Shown here: positions 8,099 to 16,686 of the stretch, in pieces
Position numbering within the stretch: position 1 is the stretch's first letter
Layout: each line of letters begins with the position of its first letter
Source of the DNA: Lachnospiraceae bacterium P6A3
Lineage (GTDB): Bacteria > Bacillota > Clostridia > Lachnospirales > Lachnospiraceae
Direction of reading: 5' to 3'
DNA length: 64,000 bases
Assembly (NCBI GenBank): GCA_000702085.1
Contig: JNKP01000005.1
Coordinates: 1 to 64,000, forward strand
Made by a program: the position numbers and the translations under genes
The notes under the pieces: model-generated
Database searches by the model: none
Seen by the model: the letters and a program-made list of their open reading frames with translations, nothing else
What the model was told of the DNA's origin: nothing

Positions 8099-9211
8099 AT
8101 GAAAGTAGTAGCTGTAAGATTTAAGACCGGCGGAAAGAGTTATTTTTTCGATCCCGCAGATATAGATCTCAAAAAGGATGATCACTGTATTGTTGAGACC
8201 GTAAAAGGAATCGAATATGCACAGGTTGTAAGTGATATTCAGGATGTGGACGAATCAAGGATCACGGTGCCTCTCCGAAAGGTAATGAGAAAGGCCACCG
8301 ATGCCGATGACAGACAGGTTGCGGAGAACGCTTCCAGAGAAAAGAATGCGTACCGCATCGCCCAGGATAAGATCACAGAGCACGGACTCGACATGAAGCT
8401 TACCGATGTCGAATATGCTTTTGATAACAGCAAGATAGTTTTCTTTTTCGTAGCGGAACAGAGAGTCGATTTCAGAGACCTTGTTAAGGATCTGGCAGGA
8501 ATATTCAGAACCAGGATCGAGCTCAGGCAGATTGGTGTAAGGGATGAGGCAAGAAGTCTCGGCGGATTCGGATCATGCGGAAGACCTCTTTGCTGCTCCG
8601 AATTCTTAAGTGATTTCGTACCCGTATCCATCAAGATGGCCAAGGAACAGAATCTTTCTCTCAATCCCACCAAGATTTCGGGAGTCTGCGGAAGACTGAT
8701 GTGCTGTCTCAAATACGAAGAGGAAGCATACGAAGAACTCAATTCCACCATGCCCGCTCTCGGCGACTATGTTGCTACTTCGGACGGCATGAGAGGAGAA
8801 GTTTCAAGTATCAATGTCCTCAGACAGATTGCAAAGGTTCTCGTAGAGAACGGAGATGATAAAGAACTTCGTGACTATCCCGCAACGGATATCACCGTTC
8901 TTCGCAGAAAGAAAGGAAAACGCGGAGGCAGTCATGCAAGCATAGCTGCAGAGGATTCTCCGGAAATGCTGGCACTTCTCGAGGACGAAGCAAGGGAGAA
9001 GAAAGCTGATAATAACCGTAACAATAAACCCGCAGGATCCGAACAGGGCGGTAAGAAAGACCATCAGGATAAAAACCGCGGCCCTCAGGGCGGCAACAGA
9101 GATAAAAAGCCCCACAATAATAACAACGGCAAAAACGATAACAGAAACCGTGACAGACACGGCAAAAACGAAAGAGAAAAGCAAAGTGGCGGAGAGTCGG
9201 GTCAGTCTTAA
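8099..9211 (+). CDS. ricT: PSP1-domain regulatory iron-sulfur protein RicT (YaaT)
   Basis: RicT is the PSP1-domain subunit of the RicAFT complex. In B. subtilis the complex carries Fe-S clusters and promotes RNase Y-dependent mRNA processing, sporulation and competence. The PSP1 core spans residues 1 to about 265, with cysteine clusters CGRPLCC and CGRLMCC typical of the family. The C-terminal 90 residues form a low-complexity, Asn/Lys/Arg/Gly-rich tail not needed for the fold; it may bind RNA, which is inference. The tail overlaps the trmN6 start by 26 bases. Partner genes ricA and ricF are not in this window. Confidence 0.93.
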   Translation: MKVVAVRFKTGGKSYFFDPADIDLKKDDHCIVETVKGIEYAQVVSDIQDVDESRITVPLRKVMRKATDADDRQVAENASREKNAYRIAQDKITEHGLDMKLTDVEYAFDNSKIVFFFVAEQRVDFRDLVKDLAGIFRTRIELRQIGVRDEARSLGGFGSCGRPLCCSEFLSDFVPVSIKMAKEQNLSLNPTKISGVCGRLMCCLKYEEEAYEELNSTMPALGDYVATSDGMRGEVSSINVLRQIAKVLVENGDDKELRDYPATDITVLRRKKGKRGGSHASIAAEDSPEMLALLEDEAREKKADNNRNNKPAGSEQGGKKDHQDKNRGPQGGNRDKKPHNNNNGKNDNRNRDRHGKNEREKQSGGESGQS

Positions 9212-9932
9212 GGGCGCAGAGAGAATAGACGATCTCCAGAGAGCGGGTCTTAAGATCATACAGGACCCCGAGAGGTTCTGTTTCGGCATGGATGCAGTGC
9301 TCCTCAGTCATTTTGCACAGGCAAAGCCCGGAAGCAATGTTCTTGATCTGGGAACCGGAACCGGCATTATCCCGATTCTGATGAGTGCGCTTTCCGAAGC
9401 ATCGCATCTTACCGGACTTGAGATTCAGGAAGAAAGTGCCGACATGGCCGCAAGGAGCGTCGCACTAAACGTTCTGGAGGATAAGATCTCTATCGTTAAG
9501 GGAGATATCAAAGAGGCAGGAAGTATTTTTTCCCGTGCCTCTTTTGACGTTATAACCTGTAATCCTCCGTATCTGCAGGATGATCACGGCATAGTAAATC
9601 CTTCGGATGCGAAGGCTATAGCACGGCATGAGATGCTGTGCACACTTGAAGATGTAATAAGTGCGTCGGAAATACTTCTTAAACCGGGCGGACATTTTTA
9701 CATGGTCCACAGGCCGTTCAGGCTGTCCGAGATCATGAATGTCATGCATGATCATAAGCTTGAACCCAAAAGGATGAGACTGGTTTATCCCATGGCTGAC
9801 AAAGAACCCAACATGGTTCTTATCGAGGGAATAAGAGGAGCAAATATGAGGATCAATGTGGAAAAACCGCTGATCCTGCAAAAATCCGACGGAAGCTATA
9901 CCGACGAAGTAAAGGAATGGTACGGATTCTGA
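9186..9932 (+). CDS. trmN6: tRNA1(Val) (adenine(37)-N6)-methyltransferase-type enzyme
   Basis: A SAM-dependent N6-adenine methyltransferase of the TrmN6/YabB family. SAM motif I is VLDLGTGTGIIPIL and the catalytic NPPY tetrad is in VITCNPPYLQ. The family opening ERIDDLQRAGLKIIQ, then RFCFGMDAVLLS, confirms the reading frame. The start is uncertain: the frame stays open to ATG 9150 inside ricT, but that ATG has no ribosome site and would add a Lys-rich extension. GTG 9186 gives the usual family length and follows a purine-rich stretch, so it is preferred. It lies between ricT and rsmI as in B. subtilis. Confidence 0.88.
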   Translation: MAESRVSLKGAERIDDLQRAGLKIIQDPERFCFGMDAVLLSHFAQAKPGSNVLDLGTGTGIIPILMSALSEASHLTGLEIQEESADMAARSVALNVLEDKISIVKGDIKEAGSIFSRASFDVITCNPPYLQDDHGIVNPSDAKAIARHEMLCTLEDVISASEILLKPGGHFYMVHRPFRLSEIMNVMHDHKLEPKRMRLVYPMADKEPNMVLIEGIRGANMRINVEKPLILQKSDGSYTDEVKEWYGF

Positions 9933-9950
9933 TCCGTAACCGGAGAAGCG

Positions 9951-10811
9951 ATGGAAGGAATGTTACAACTGTGTGCCACACCCATAGGTAATCTCGGAGA
10001 CATGTCCCCGAGAATATTGGAGTGCCTTGAAAGCGCCGATCTTATCGCTGCCGAGGATACCAGAAACAGCATAAAGCTTCTCAATCATTTCGATATCCAT
10101 ACCCCCATGACCAGTTATCACGAATTCAATAAATACGATAAGGCTGCGGAACTGGTGGGTCTTATGAGAGAGGGTAAAAACATAGCCCTTATAACCGATG
10201 CGGGAACTCCCGCTATATCGGATCCCGGTGAGGTTCTGGTCAGGATGTGCGTTGAAGCGGGAATTCCCGTGACATCACTTCCCGGCCCCTGTGCCTGCAT
10301 CACCGCTCTTACACTTTCCGGATTAAATACCAGAAGATTTGTCTTCGAAGGCTTTATTCCCAGGGAAAAGAAAGAGAGAAGCACTGTCCTGAAAAGCATC
10401 GAAAACGAAACAAGGACAATGATATTTTACGAAGCTCCCCACCATCTTAAGGGTACCCTTTCGGATCTGTCGGAAGCTCTTAGCGGAGGGAATGAGCGTA
10501 AGATCGCACTTTGCAGGGAGCTTACCAAGAAATTCGAGGAAGTCGTTCATACCACGATAAAAGGTGCAATCCTTAAATATGAAAATGAAGAGCCGAGAGG
10601 CGAATATGTCCTTGTAATCGAGGGCATGGATCCCGAAGAACTCAAAGCAAAAGAGCAGGCATCCTGGGAAGAAATGAGCATCGAAGATCATGTCAGGATG
10701 TACGAGGAAAAGGGACTGGACCGGAAAGAAGCCATGAAAGCCGCAGCGGCGGACAGAGGCGTCACAAAGAGGGACATTTACGCATATCTGGAAAAAACGG
10801 GTAAAAAATAG
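9951..10811 (+). CDS. rsmI: 16S rRNA (cytidine(1402)-2'-O)-methyltransferase RsmI
   Basis: RsmI 2'-O-methylates C1402 in the decoding centre of 16S rRNA. The 286-residue protein begins with the family hallmark CATPIGNLGDMSPR and continues with ADLIAAEDTR, ALITDAGTPAISDPG and LPGPCACITAL, all typical of this tetrapyrrole-methylase-fold enzyme. A C-terminal HTH-like segment (KEAMKAAAADRGVTKRDIYA) is also normal for RsmI. Start ATG 9951 follows ggagaag at proper spacing. It ends the housekeeping cluster that began with the kinase gene at 6031. Confidence 0.96.
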   Translation: MEGMLQLCATPIGNLGDMSPRILECLESADLIAAEDTRNSIKLLNHFDIHTPMTSYHEFNKYDKAAELVGLMREGKNIALITDAGTPAISDPGEVLVRMCVEAGIPVTSLPGPCACITALTLSGLNTRRFVFEGFIPREKKERSTVLKSIENETRTMIFYEAPHHLKGTLSDLSEALSGGNERKIALCRELTKKFEEVVHTTIKGAILKYENEEPRGEYVLVIEGMDPEELKAKEQASWEEMSIEDHVRMYEEKGLDRKEAMKAAAADRGVTKRDIYAYLEKTGKK

Positions 10812-10930
10812 TCATTCTTTGCCGGAGGAATCCGTTTTCATTGCTTTTTAGTGTCCAAAGTGCTAATCTTTTAAAGGTTTTATCGGTATTCTTACCGTAA
10901 TTAACAAGAAATATAAAGAGAGGTTTTAAA

Positions 10931-12271
10931 ATGGCTGAACAGGCAAAACAGGGAGGATGGCGTGCCAACAAGTGGGTTCGCGCAGCTATTCCCGCACTTC
11001 TTCTTCACTGCAGTATCGGTACCGTTTACTGCTGGTCAATCTTCTCTCAGGAGATCGCTGACTATATCGGATACTCAAAGGGAGCCGTGGAATGGGCATT
11101 CTCTTTTGCTATCTTTTTCCTCGGAATGAGCGCAGCTTTCCTCGGAAACATCGTTGAGAAGGACATTCACAAGTCTTCACTCATCGCTACCATTTGTTTC
11201 TCCGTAGGAATGCTTCTTACCGGTGTATTCATCATGTACGGCGGAACACATCAGAAGAGCCCCGTTGCACTGATCGGAATATATCTCAGCTACGGATTTA
11301 TCATGGGTGTAGGACTCGGAACAGGATATCTTTCACCCGTTAAGACTCTTATGCTCTGGTTCCAGGACAGAAAGGGTCTTGCTACCGGACTTGCTGTTGC
11401 GGGATTCGGAGCAGCTAAGGCTATCGCAAGCCCTATCATGCAGGGAATGCTTAACGGCCTCGGAGAAGGCGGAATCTACAAGATGTTCATGATTCTTGCA
11501 GGTGTTTATTTCGTAATGATGTTCGTGGGACATCTCCTTCTTGCCAAGCCCGCTGACTGGCACGAGCCTCAGAACAGCGCAGATAAGCCCAAGATCATGG
11601 ATGTTCTTAAGACCAAGCCCCTTACCAACTATATCGGTATCTGGGTAATGTTCTACATCAACATCACCTGCGGACTTGCTCTTATCTCTCAGGAGAAGAT
11701 GATCGTTAAGTGTGTAGGCCTTGCTGCCATGGCAGGTGTAATCTCCACCGTATCGGCTATCTTCAATGCCGGCGGACGTCTCGGATTCTCCGCTTGGGCA
11801 GATACCATGAAGGACAGAAATACCATCTATAAGATGATCTTCATTCTTTCAATCGCATTTACCGCACTTGTAATGTTTACCAAAGGCATACAGAACGGAG
11901 AGGGCAACGGCCTTCTTATCTTCCTCGTTCTTGCACTTATTTTCGTAGTTAACGCAGGATACGGCGGAGGCTTCTCCAATGTTCCCACCCTTTTGTCCGA
12001 CCATTACGGAATGGGATCCATTTCCGCAATTCACGGAATTACCCTTTCCGCGTGGGCATTTGCGGGACTTACCGGAAATCAGGTTGCGACCTTCATTGTT
12101 AACCATACCGGAGATTTCATAGAGCATGGAACCGATGCCGCAGGTAAGCCTATCCTGATCAATCCTGTAGGATATCAGAACGTACTTATTTTTACCATTG
12201 CACTTTACATCCTTGCACTTGTTCTTTGCCTTGTACTTGTTAAGCCTTCAAATACCAAAGGTGAAAAATAA
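10931..12271 (+). CDS. OFA-family MFS transporter
   Basis: A 446-residue major facilitator with about 12 hydrophobic segments, of the oxalate/formate antiporter-like (OFA) family. The family opening WVRAAIPALLLHCSIGTVYCWS and the GTGYLSPVKTLMLWFQDRKGLATG loop between helices 4 and 5 are typical. Transported anion cannot be told from sequence; oxalate/formate, lactate or other monocarboxylates are possible. The start follows agagaggtttt. Its stop overlaps the next start (TAATG), so it is coupled with a small DUF6472 protein, a pairing that may be meaningful. Confidence 0.88.
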   Translation: MAEQAKQGGWRANKWVRAAIPALLLHCSIGTVYCWSIFSQEIADYIGYSKGAVEWAFSFAIFFLGMSAAFLGNIVEKDIHKSSLIATICFSVGMLLTGVFIMYGGTHQKSPVALIGIYLSYGFIMGVGLGTGYLSPVKTLMLWFQDRKGLATGLAVAGFGAAKAIASPIMQGMLNGLGEGGIYKMFMILAGVYFVMMFVGHLLLAKPADWHEPQNSADKPKIMDVLKTKPLTNYIGIWVMFYINITCGLALISQEKMIVKCVGLAAMAGVISTVSAIFNAGGRLGFSAWADTMKDRNTIYKMIFILSIAFTALVMFTKGIQNGEGNGLLIFLVLALIFVVNAGYGGGFSNVPTLLSDHYGMGSISAIHGITLSAWAFAGLTGNQVATFIVNHTGDFIEHGTDAAGKPILINPVGYQNVLIFTIALYILALVLCLVLVKPSNTKGEK

Positions 12272-12444
12272 TGTATTCATGTGACACATGCGTAAATTAC
12301 GTGTATGATGAAGAGGATGATTCATACGACTGTATGGTCGAGATGGATGAGGATGATGCATACCGGATAAACGCAGATAAGAGAGCCGAATGCCCGTATT
12401 ACAGGCTCGATGATGAATATGCGGTAGTAAGACATCAAATGTAA
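12271..12444 (+). CDS. DUF6472-like small Cys protein
   Basis: A 57-residue acidic protein too short for most gene finders. It begins MYSCDTCVNYVYDEED and includes YDCMVEMDEDD and CPYYRLDDEY. The pattern C-x2-C-x(15)-C plus a late CPYY suggests a small metal-binding knuckle, and the layout resembles the DUF6472 family of Lachnospiraceae. The start ATG overlaps the transporter stop, indicating translational coupling. Function is unknown; a regulatory or accessory role for the transporter is only inference. Confidence 0.7.
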   Translation: MYSCDTCVNYVYDEEDDSYDCMVEMDEDDAYRINADKRAECPYYRLDDEYAVVRHQM

Positions 12445-12458
12445 TAAGGAGAATAACT

Positions 12459-13046
12459 ATGGGAAAAGAAACTAAGCTCGGCATTAACGATTATTGGTTT
12501 GTGGCGCTTGTATTTTTGGCAGCTCTTCTCGGCCCCATTCCTTTTCTGGGCCTTATCGTTTACGGCACTTTGGTTGAAGACAGTAAGGTTATAAAGGGAG
12601 GAAGCAAGAGTGCGCTTATCCTTTATGCCGGAGTACATATCCTTCAGTACTTACTCAACGTGGTTGAATATCTTGTAAGATGCTTTGATATGTCCGAGTA
12701 CGGACTTAACACTTTCTACCGTTTCATGGACAGAATCGATTACTTCATCGACGGTGTATTCTACGGTGCGATCCTTGTATTTATCGTTATCAATGTTATC
12801 AAGGGCCTTTCCGCAGGAGCATCCGTTAATGTCGGTGCATCAAGACCCGTTTCATCCGCTGTAAATCCCATGCTTGCAGCCGGAATCGAAAAGGCGGAGA
12901 AGGAAGCTGCTGCATCCGAGCCCGCAGCTGCTGCTCCCGCTCAGGAAGAAGCACCCAGAAAGACTCCCGAAGTTTGTCCCAATTGCGGCAAGAAGCTCGC
13001 CGAGGGCGTAAAGTTCTGCGCAGGATGCGGTACAAAGATCGGATAA
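12459..13046 (+). CDS. Membrane protein with C-terminal zinc ribbon
   Basis: A 195-residue protein with two or three hydrophobic segments (about residues 10-32, 48-66 and 98-115). An Ala/Pro/Glu-rich linker (about 135-165) leads to a C-terminal zinc ribbon, CPNCGKKLAEGVKFCAGCG. The architecture matches Firmicute zinc-ribbon membrane proteins of unknown role. A strong ribosome site (ataaggagaa) precedes ATG 12459, and a terminator follows the stop. It probably belongs to the transporter operon. Confidence 0.78.
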   Translation: MGKETKLGINDYWFVALVFLAALLGPIPFLGLIVYGTLVEDSKVIKGGSKSALILYAGVHILQYLLNVVEYLVRCFDMSEYGLNTFYRFMDRIDYFIDGVFYGAILVFIVINVIKGLSAGASVNVGASRPVSSAVNPMLAAGIEKAEKEAAASEPAAAAPAQEEAPRKTPEVCPNCGKKLAEGVKFCAGCGTKIG

Positions 13047-13068
13047 TTACCATTTTTAGCAATACCGA

Positions 13069-13098
13069 CGGACAGGTTAAAACCTGTCCGTTTTTTTT
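13069..13098 (+). terminator. Rho-independent terminator
   Basis: A ten-base stem cggacaggtt/aacctgtccg with a two-base gap between the arms (so the real loop is slightly larger) is followed by eight T residues. It separates the transporter/zinc-ribbon genes from the FapA region. Confidence 0.92.
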
Positions 13099-13131
13099 AG
13101 CAAAAATTAGGCTGATTATCTTCAAAAAATG

Positions 13132-13160
13132 TGGAGAAACCGCGGTTTCGATGGTATAAT
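13132..13160 (+). promoter_or_regulatory. Putative promoter of the FapA/HD-GYP unit
   Basis: A perfect TATAAT lies at 13155-13160. The -35 region at 17 bases (TGGAGA) is poor, so the call rests on the -10 and on position between a terminator and the next gene. Transcription would start near 13167 and include the inverted repeat at 13188-13237. Confidence 0.45.
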
Positions 13161-13187
13161 CGTTAATAGCGGTATCCAGGTAATGAT

Positions 13188-13237
13188 CTGTTTGCCAAGA
13201 TTGTCAACTGCCGGGCTTTTGGCGGCTTGGCAAACAG
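13188..13237 (+). promoter_or_regulatory. Large inverted repeat in the leader of the FapA-family gene
   Basis: A perfect 12-base inverted repeat (ctgtttgccaag and cttggcaaacag) encloses 26 bases that can form a smaller ctgcc/ggcgg stem. No T tract follows, so it is not a simple terminator. It ends 13 bases before the ribosome site of the gene at 13266 and could be a structured RNA leader or a protein-binding palindrome. It does not match any riboswitch consensus I recognise. Confidence 0.7.
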
Positions 13238-13265
13238 TTAAATTACTCTTAAGGTGCTGCTGAAT

Positions 13266-15524
13266 ATGGCTGGTAACGGCGCGCTCTACACTCCGGACCA
13301 AAGGTTCGAGATACAAGAGGGCAAGAAGAAAGGCCTGAACACAACGGTTTATGAAGACCCCGGATTCCTTGCGATCCAGATGAGAGAGATTCGTCTGGCG
13401 CTGGAAAAAGGTCTTGATGTTAGTGTGCTCAGAAACCCCGAACTTGACTGGCTTCAGATGGGAGAGATCCGTCTGGGCCTCGAGAACAAGATAGATATAA
13501 GCCGGTACGCCAAGCCCGAAATCTCTTATCACGCAATGCGCCAGATCAGAAAAGGTCTGGAAAGCGGCATCGACATATCCGGATTCCTGGATTATCCGCC
13601 TATGGTCGTTCGTCAGATCCGTAAATCGAGACGCGACGGCATAGACATCATGAAGTATGTCGAAGAGGGATACAAAGAGGATCAGCTCGAGCAGATCCGT
13701 ATCGCTCTTACGAAACAAATACCCATTGAACAGTACTTAAGAGTTGAATTCAGAGCTCCCTCCATCGGTGAGTTCAGAGCAGGTCTCGAAAAGGGACTTG
13801 ATATCACCCCCTATGTCAACACTGCATATGAGTGGCGGCAGATGAGGGAGATAAGACTCGGCCTTGAGAAAAGAATAGACATAAGCCTGTATTCGAACCG
13901 GTATTTCCATGCATCCCAAATGAGGGAAATACGACTGGGACTCGAAGAAGGTCTTGATGTCAGCTCATATGCACATATCCGTTTTTCCGCAACGGACATG
14001 AGAAATATGAGAAACAAGCTCAAAGAAGAGGTATCGAGAGCCGCACAGATATCCGAGACATCCGATTCCATCGATTTCGAGAAACTCGGACAGCTGATCG
14101 AAGAGGATCCTCTTGATGAGATAGGACTTCCTTTCAAGATTGTTGTTTCTCCCGACGGCATGGAGGCATATCTTTCCATAGCCAATCTGAATAAGAGACC
14201 GACGGAAGACGAAGTCCTCAAAGAGTTGTGGAGCTGTAAGATCAGAAAAGGAATACTCCGTAAAGAGATTACCAAGGCCTGTGACGGAACATACGAGGAA
14301 GATACCATTCTTATAGCCGTAGGCAAGAACGCACAGAACGGACGTGACGGATGGTACGAGTATTTCTTTAAAACCGACGTAAACAGAAAGCCCAAACTTC
14401 TGCCTGACGGATCGGTCGACTACCGTGACATCGAATGGTACGATGCGGTCAAGAAAGGCGATAAGCTGGCATATTATCATAAAGCCGAAGACGGAATCGA
14501 CGGATACGATGTCGAAGGCAATATCCTCAAGTCTACCAGAGGAAAGGAACAGCTGATCCTTTCGGGTAACGGATTCCAGATGGATTCCGACAGATGCACA
14601 TACTACGCCAAGATAGACGGAATGGTTAAGCTTGACGGAGAGAGACTCGAAGTAAGTGAAATGCTTGAAGTAGAGGAGATCAACTCCTCCATCGGAAATA
14701 TTGTTTTCAACGGGTCGATACATGTAAGAGGAAATGTTGGCGCCGGAGTTACCATCAAGGCGGGTAAAGATATAATCGTCGACGGTTTCATCGAGGGCGC
14801 TAATCTCGAAGCGGCCGGAGAAATAATCCTCAGAAAAGGAATGAACGGTTCCGGCAAGGGCAAGATAAAGGCCGGAGGAAATGTAACTGCCAAGTTCCTC
14901 GAATCGGCGGATGTATATGCGGGCGGTATGATCCATATCGATTATTCGATGAACAGTATTCTTTATTCCGAGGAGATAGTTGAAGCCAAGTTGAGAAACG
15001 GCACCATAGTCGGAGGCATATGCACCGGAGTAAAGGGAGTCTCCGCACAGAATATCGGAACAAGAGCGGCTGTAGCGACAACGATAAGATCGGGTTCGTC
15101 AACCGCACTGATGAAACTCAATAACGAAATATACAGGCAGCTCAGCAGTACGAACGAAGAGATCAGAATCCTGGAAAATGTCCGCAGGGAGATGGAAGGG
15201 AAACTGAACGCGGAACAGCTTGCGGAGCAGCCGGTTTACGAAAAGGTTCAAAACGCCCTTTATACAAAGGGAAAAGAAGTAGAAGAGCTTGTCGCAAAAC
15301 AGGACGAAGTAAGATCAAGGCTCATGGAGCTGAGCAGAGCGGTCATAGAAGCAAAAGGAACCATTTATGACGGCGTCAAAGTATGGCTCGGTGAAGTTTC
15401 CTGGGCAAGCGAGAAGGAACTTACGGATGTAACGCTTCGCAAGGTAAGAAAAGGCTCGGAAGAAAAAGTCTTTGCATACCATAACAACAAGGATCCCAAG
15501 GACCCCGACGCAATCATAGAATAA
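13266..15524 (+). CDS. FapA-family (DUF342) protein with N-terminal repeats
   Basis: A soluble protein of 752 residues. Residues about 10-255 form eight or nine degenerate 24-27-residue repeats built around QMREIRLGLEKGLDIS. A middle region (about 290-610) is the FapA/DUF342 domain, with the turn-rich beta-helix core NIVFNGSIHVRGNVGAG and AGKDIIVDGFIEGA. A coiled-coil segment follows (about 620-690) and the C-terminus is charged. DUF342 proteins are known as polymer-like proteins that influence flagella or cell-surface processes, but no enzyme activity is established. ATG 13266 is chosen because aaggtg lies 9 bases upstream; a GTG at 13254 is also in frame. An HD-GYP protein gene follows 38 bases later. 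Confidence 0.85.
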   Translation: MAGNGALYTPDQRFEIQEGKKKGLNTTVYEDPGFLAIQMREIRLALEKGLDVSVLRNPELDWLQMGEIRLGLENKIDISRYAKPEISYHAMRQIRKGLESGIDISGFLDYPPMVVRQIRKSRRDGIDIMKYVEEGYKEDQLEQIRIALTKQIPIEQYLRVEFRAPSIGEFRAGLEKGLDITPYVNTAYEWRQMREIRLGLEKRIDISLYSNRYFHASQMREIRLGLEEGLDVSSYAHIRFSATDMRNMRNKLKEEVSRAAQISETSDSIDFEKLGQLIEEDPLDEIGLPFKIVVSPDGMEAYLSIANLNKRPTEDEVLKELWSCKIRKGILRKEITKACDGTYEEDTILIAVGKNAQNGRDGWYEYFFKTDVNRKPKLLPDGSVDYRDIEWYDAVKKGDKLAYYHKAEDGIDGYDVEGNILKSTRGKEQLILSGNGFQMDSDRCTYYAKIDGMVKLDGERLEVSEMLEVEEINSSIGNIVFNGSIHVRGNVGAGVTIKAGKDIIVDGFIEGANLEAAGEIILRKGMNGSGKGKIKAGGNVTAKFLESADVYAGGMIHIDYSMNSILYSEEIVEAKLRNGTIVGGICTGVKGVSAQNIGTRAAVATTIRSGSSTALMKLNNEIYRQLSSTNEEIRILENVRREMEGKLNAEQLAEQPVYEKVQNALYTKGKEVEELVAKQDEVRSRLMELSRAVIEAKGTIYDGVKVWLGEVSWASEKELTDVTLRKVRKGSEEKVFAYHNNKDPKDPDAIIE

Positions 15525-15562
15525 ATATGATGCGGCGAAAGTGAAGATCAAGAGGCTGGCAT

Positions 15563-16675
15563 ATGGCAGGTAAAATTCTGATCATTACCGGAAAATTGGT
15601 TGAAAGAGAAGAACTCTCCGACATCCTGAAAGATAACTACGAAGTCATCTGCGCATCAAACGGCGAAGAGGGCAGAAAGTATCTGATGGAAAACGGGGCG
15701 GATCTCGAGTGCGTTTTTATAAGGGCGGACCTTCCGGGAATCTCCGGAGAAGCGTTGGTTAAAGCTTCATCGGAGAGCGGACTCACCAGAAAAGTTCCCT
15801 TTATCGTGATAGAGGGTGAGGACGATCCCGATACTCCCGCTTCATGGTTCGAGATGGGAGTCATGGATTTTGCCAGAAAACCTTTCAGATCGAAACCCAT
15901 CAGAAGAAGGGTCGAGAACCTCTCGAGAATAGTCAGGAAACAGGCAGCGTCCTCGGTCAAACTCGGAACTCAGGATGAGACACTTAAGAAACAGTTTAAG
16001 CTTCTCTCCCTGCAGTCCGAAGAGCTGAAGAAGAGCAGAAATCTCCTGATGGCATCCCTCGGATCTATTGTCGAAGACAGAAACCTTGAACATTCCGACC
16101 ATATAATGCATGTTAAGGAGTTTACAAGGATCCTCGGTCTTCAGATGATGCAGGATTATCCGGATCTGGGGCTGACCAAAGAAAAGGTCGAGATATATGC
16201 GATAGCAAGCATGCTCCATGATATAGGCAAGATAAGTCTTCCCGACAACGTTATCTTAAAGCCCGGAAGACTGACTCCCGAAGAACAGGAGCTTATGAAA
16301 TCCCATACCTCGAAAGGCTGTGAGCTTTTGGACGGTATCAAGGGATGTATCAGCAAAGAGTATTTCAATGCCGCATATGATATCTGCAAATATCATCATG
16401 AAAAATATGACGGCGGCGGCTATCCCTACGGAATAAGCGGAGATGATATACCGCTTTCCGCACAGATAGTCGGAATAGTTGACATTTATGACGGTCTCGT
16501 TAGCGAGAGAATATATAAGAAGGCAATGCCAAAGAGCAGAGCGTTTGAAATGATCATTACAGGGGACTGCGGTGTATTTTCACCGAAGGTAATGGAATCT
16601 TTCAGAAAGAGCCGTCAGAAATTAGAAGCTCTGATCGACCAGACGGGTATGGAACTGGCCGATACGGATGATTGA
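15563..16675 (+). CDS. HD-GYP c-di-GMP phosphodiesterase with degenerate receiver
   Basis: A 370-residue protein with an N-terminal response-regulator receiver fold (residues 1-120) and a C-terminal HD-GYP domain (about 165-355). The HD-GYP part keeps HDIGK at 219-223 and HHEKYDGGGYP at 278-288, so it is probably active on c-di-GMP in the cytoplasm. The receiver is degenerate: the phospho-acceptor position in VFIRADLPG is Arg54, and the usual acidic pair after the first strand reads ITGK, although the conserved Lys106 remains. Control by phosphorylation is therefore unlikely. The gene follows the FapA-family gene and just precedes the pentose kinase gene. Confidence 0.88.
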   Translation: MAGKILIITGKLVEREELSDILKDNYEVICASNGEEGRKYLMENGADLECVFIRADLPGISGEALVKASSESGLTRKVPFIVIEGEDDPDTPASWFEMGVMDFARKPFRSKPIRRRVENLSRIVRKQAASSVKLGTQDETLKKQFKLLSLQSEELKKSRNLLMASLGSIVEDRNLEHSDHIMHVKEFTRILGLQMMQDYPDLGLTKEKVEIYAIASMLHDIGKISLPDNVILKPGRLTPEEQELMKSHTSKGCELLDGIKGCISKEYFNAAYDICKYHHEKYDGGGYPYGISGDDIPLSAQIVGIVDIYDGLVSERIYKKAMPKSRAFEMIITGDCGVFSPKVMESFRKSRQKLEALIDQTGMELADTDD

Positions 16676-16686
16676 CAGGAGAAGGT

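Noticed and set aside
9150-9185. ATG 9150 as start of the TrmN6-type methyltransferase
   Set aside because: It would extend the protein by 12 Lys-rich residues, lies deep inside ricT, and has no ribosome site; the family usually starts near GTG 9186.
13266-14040. Repeated nucleotide blocks that look like a direct-repeat array, considered as CRISPR
   Set aside because: The repeats are degenerate, multiples of three and in frame; they encode protein repeats, not CRISPR repeats with unique spacers.
13965-14936. Minus-strand open frame of 323 codons opposite the FapA gene
   Set aside because: Shadow of a well-supported plus-strand gene with repeats and DUF342 motifs.
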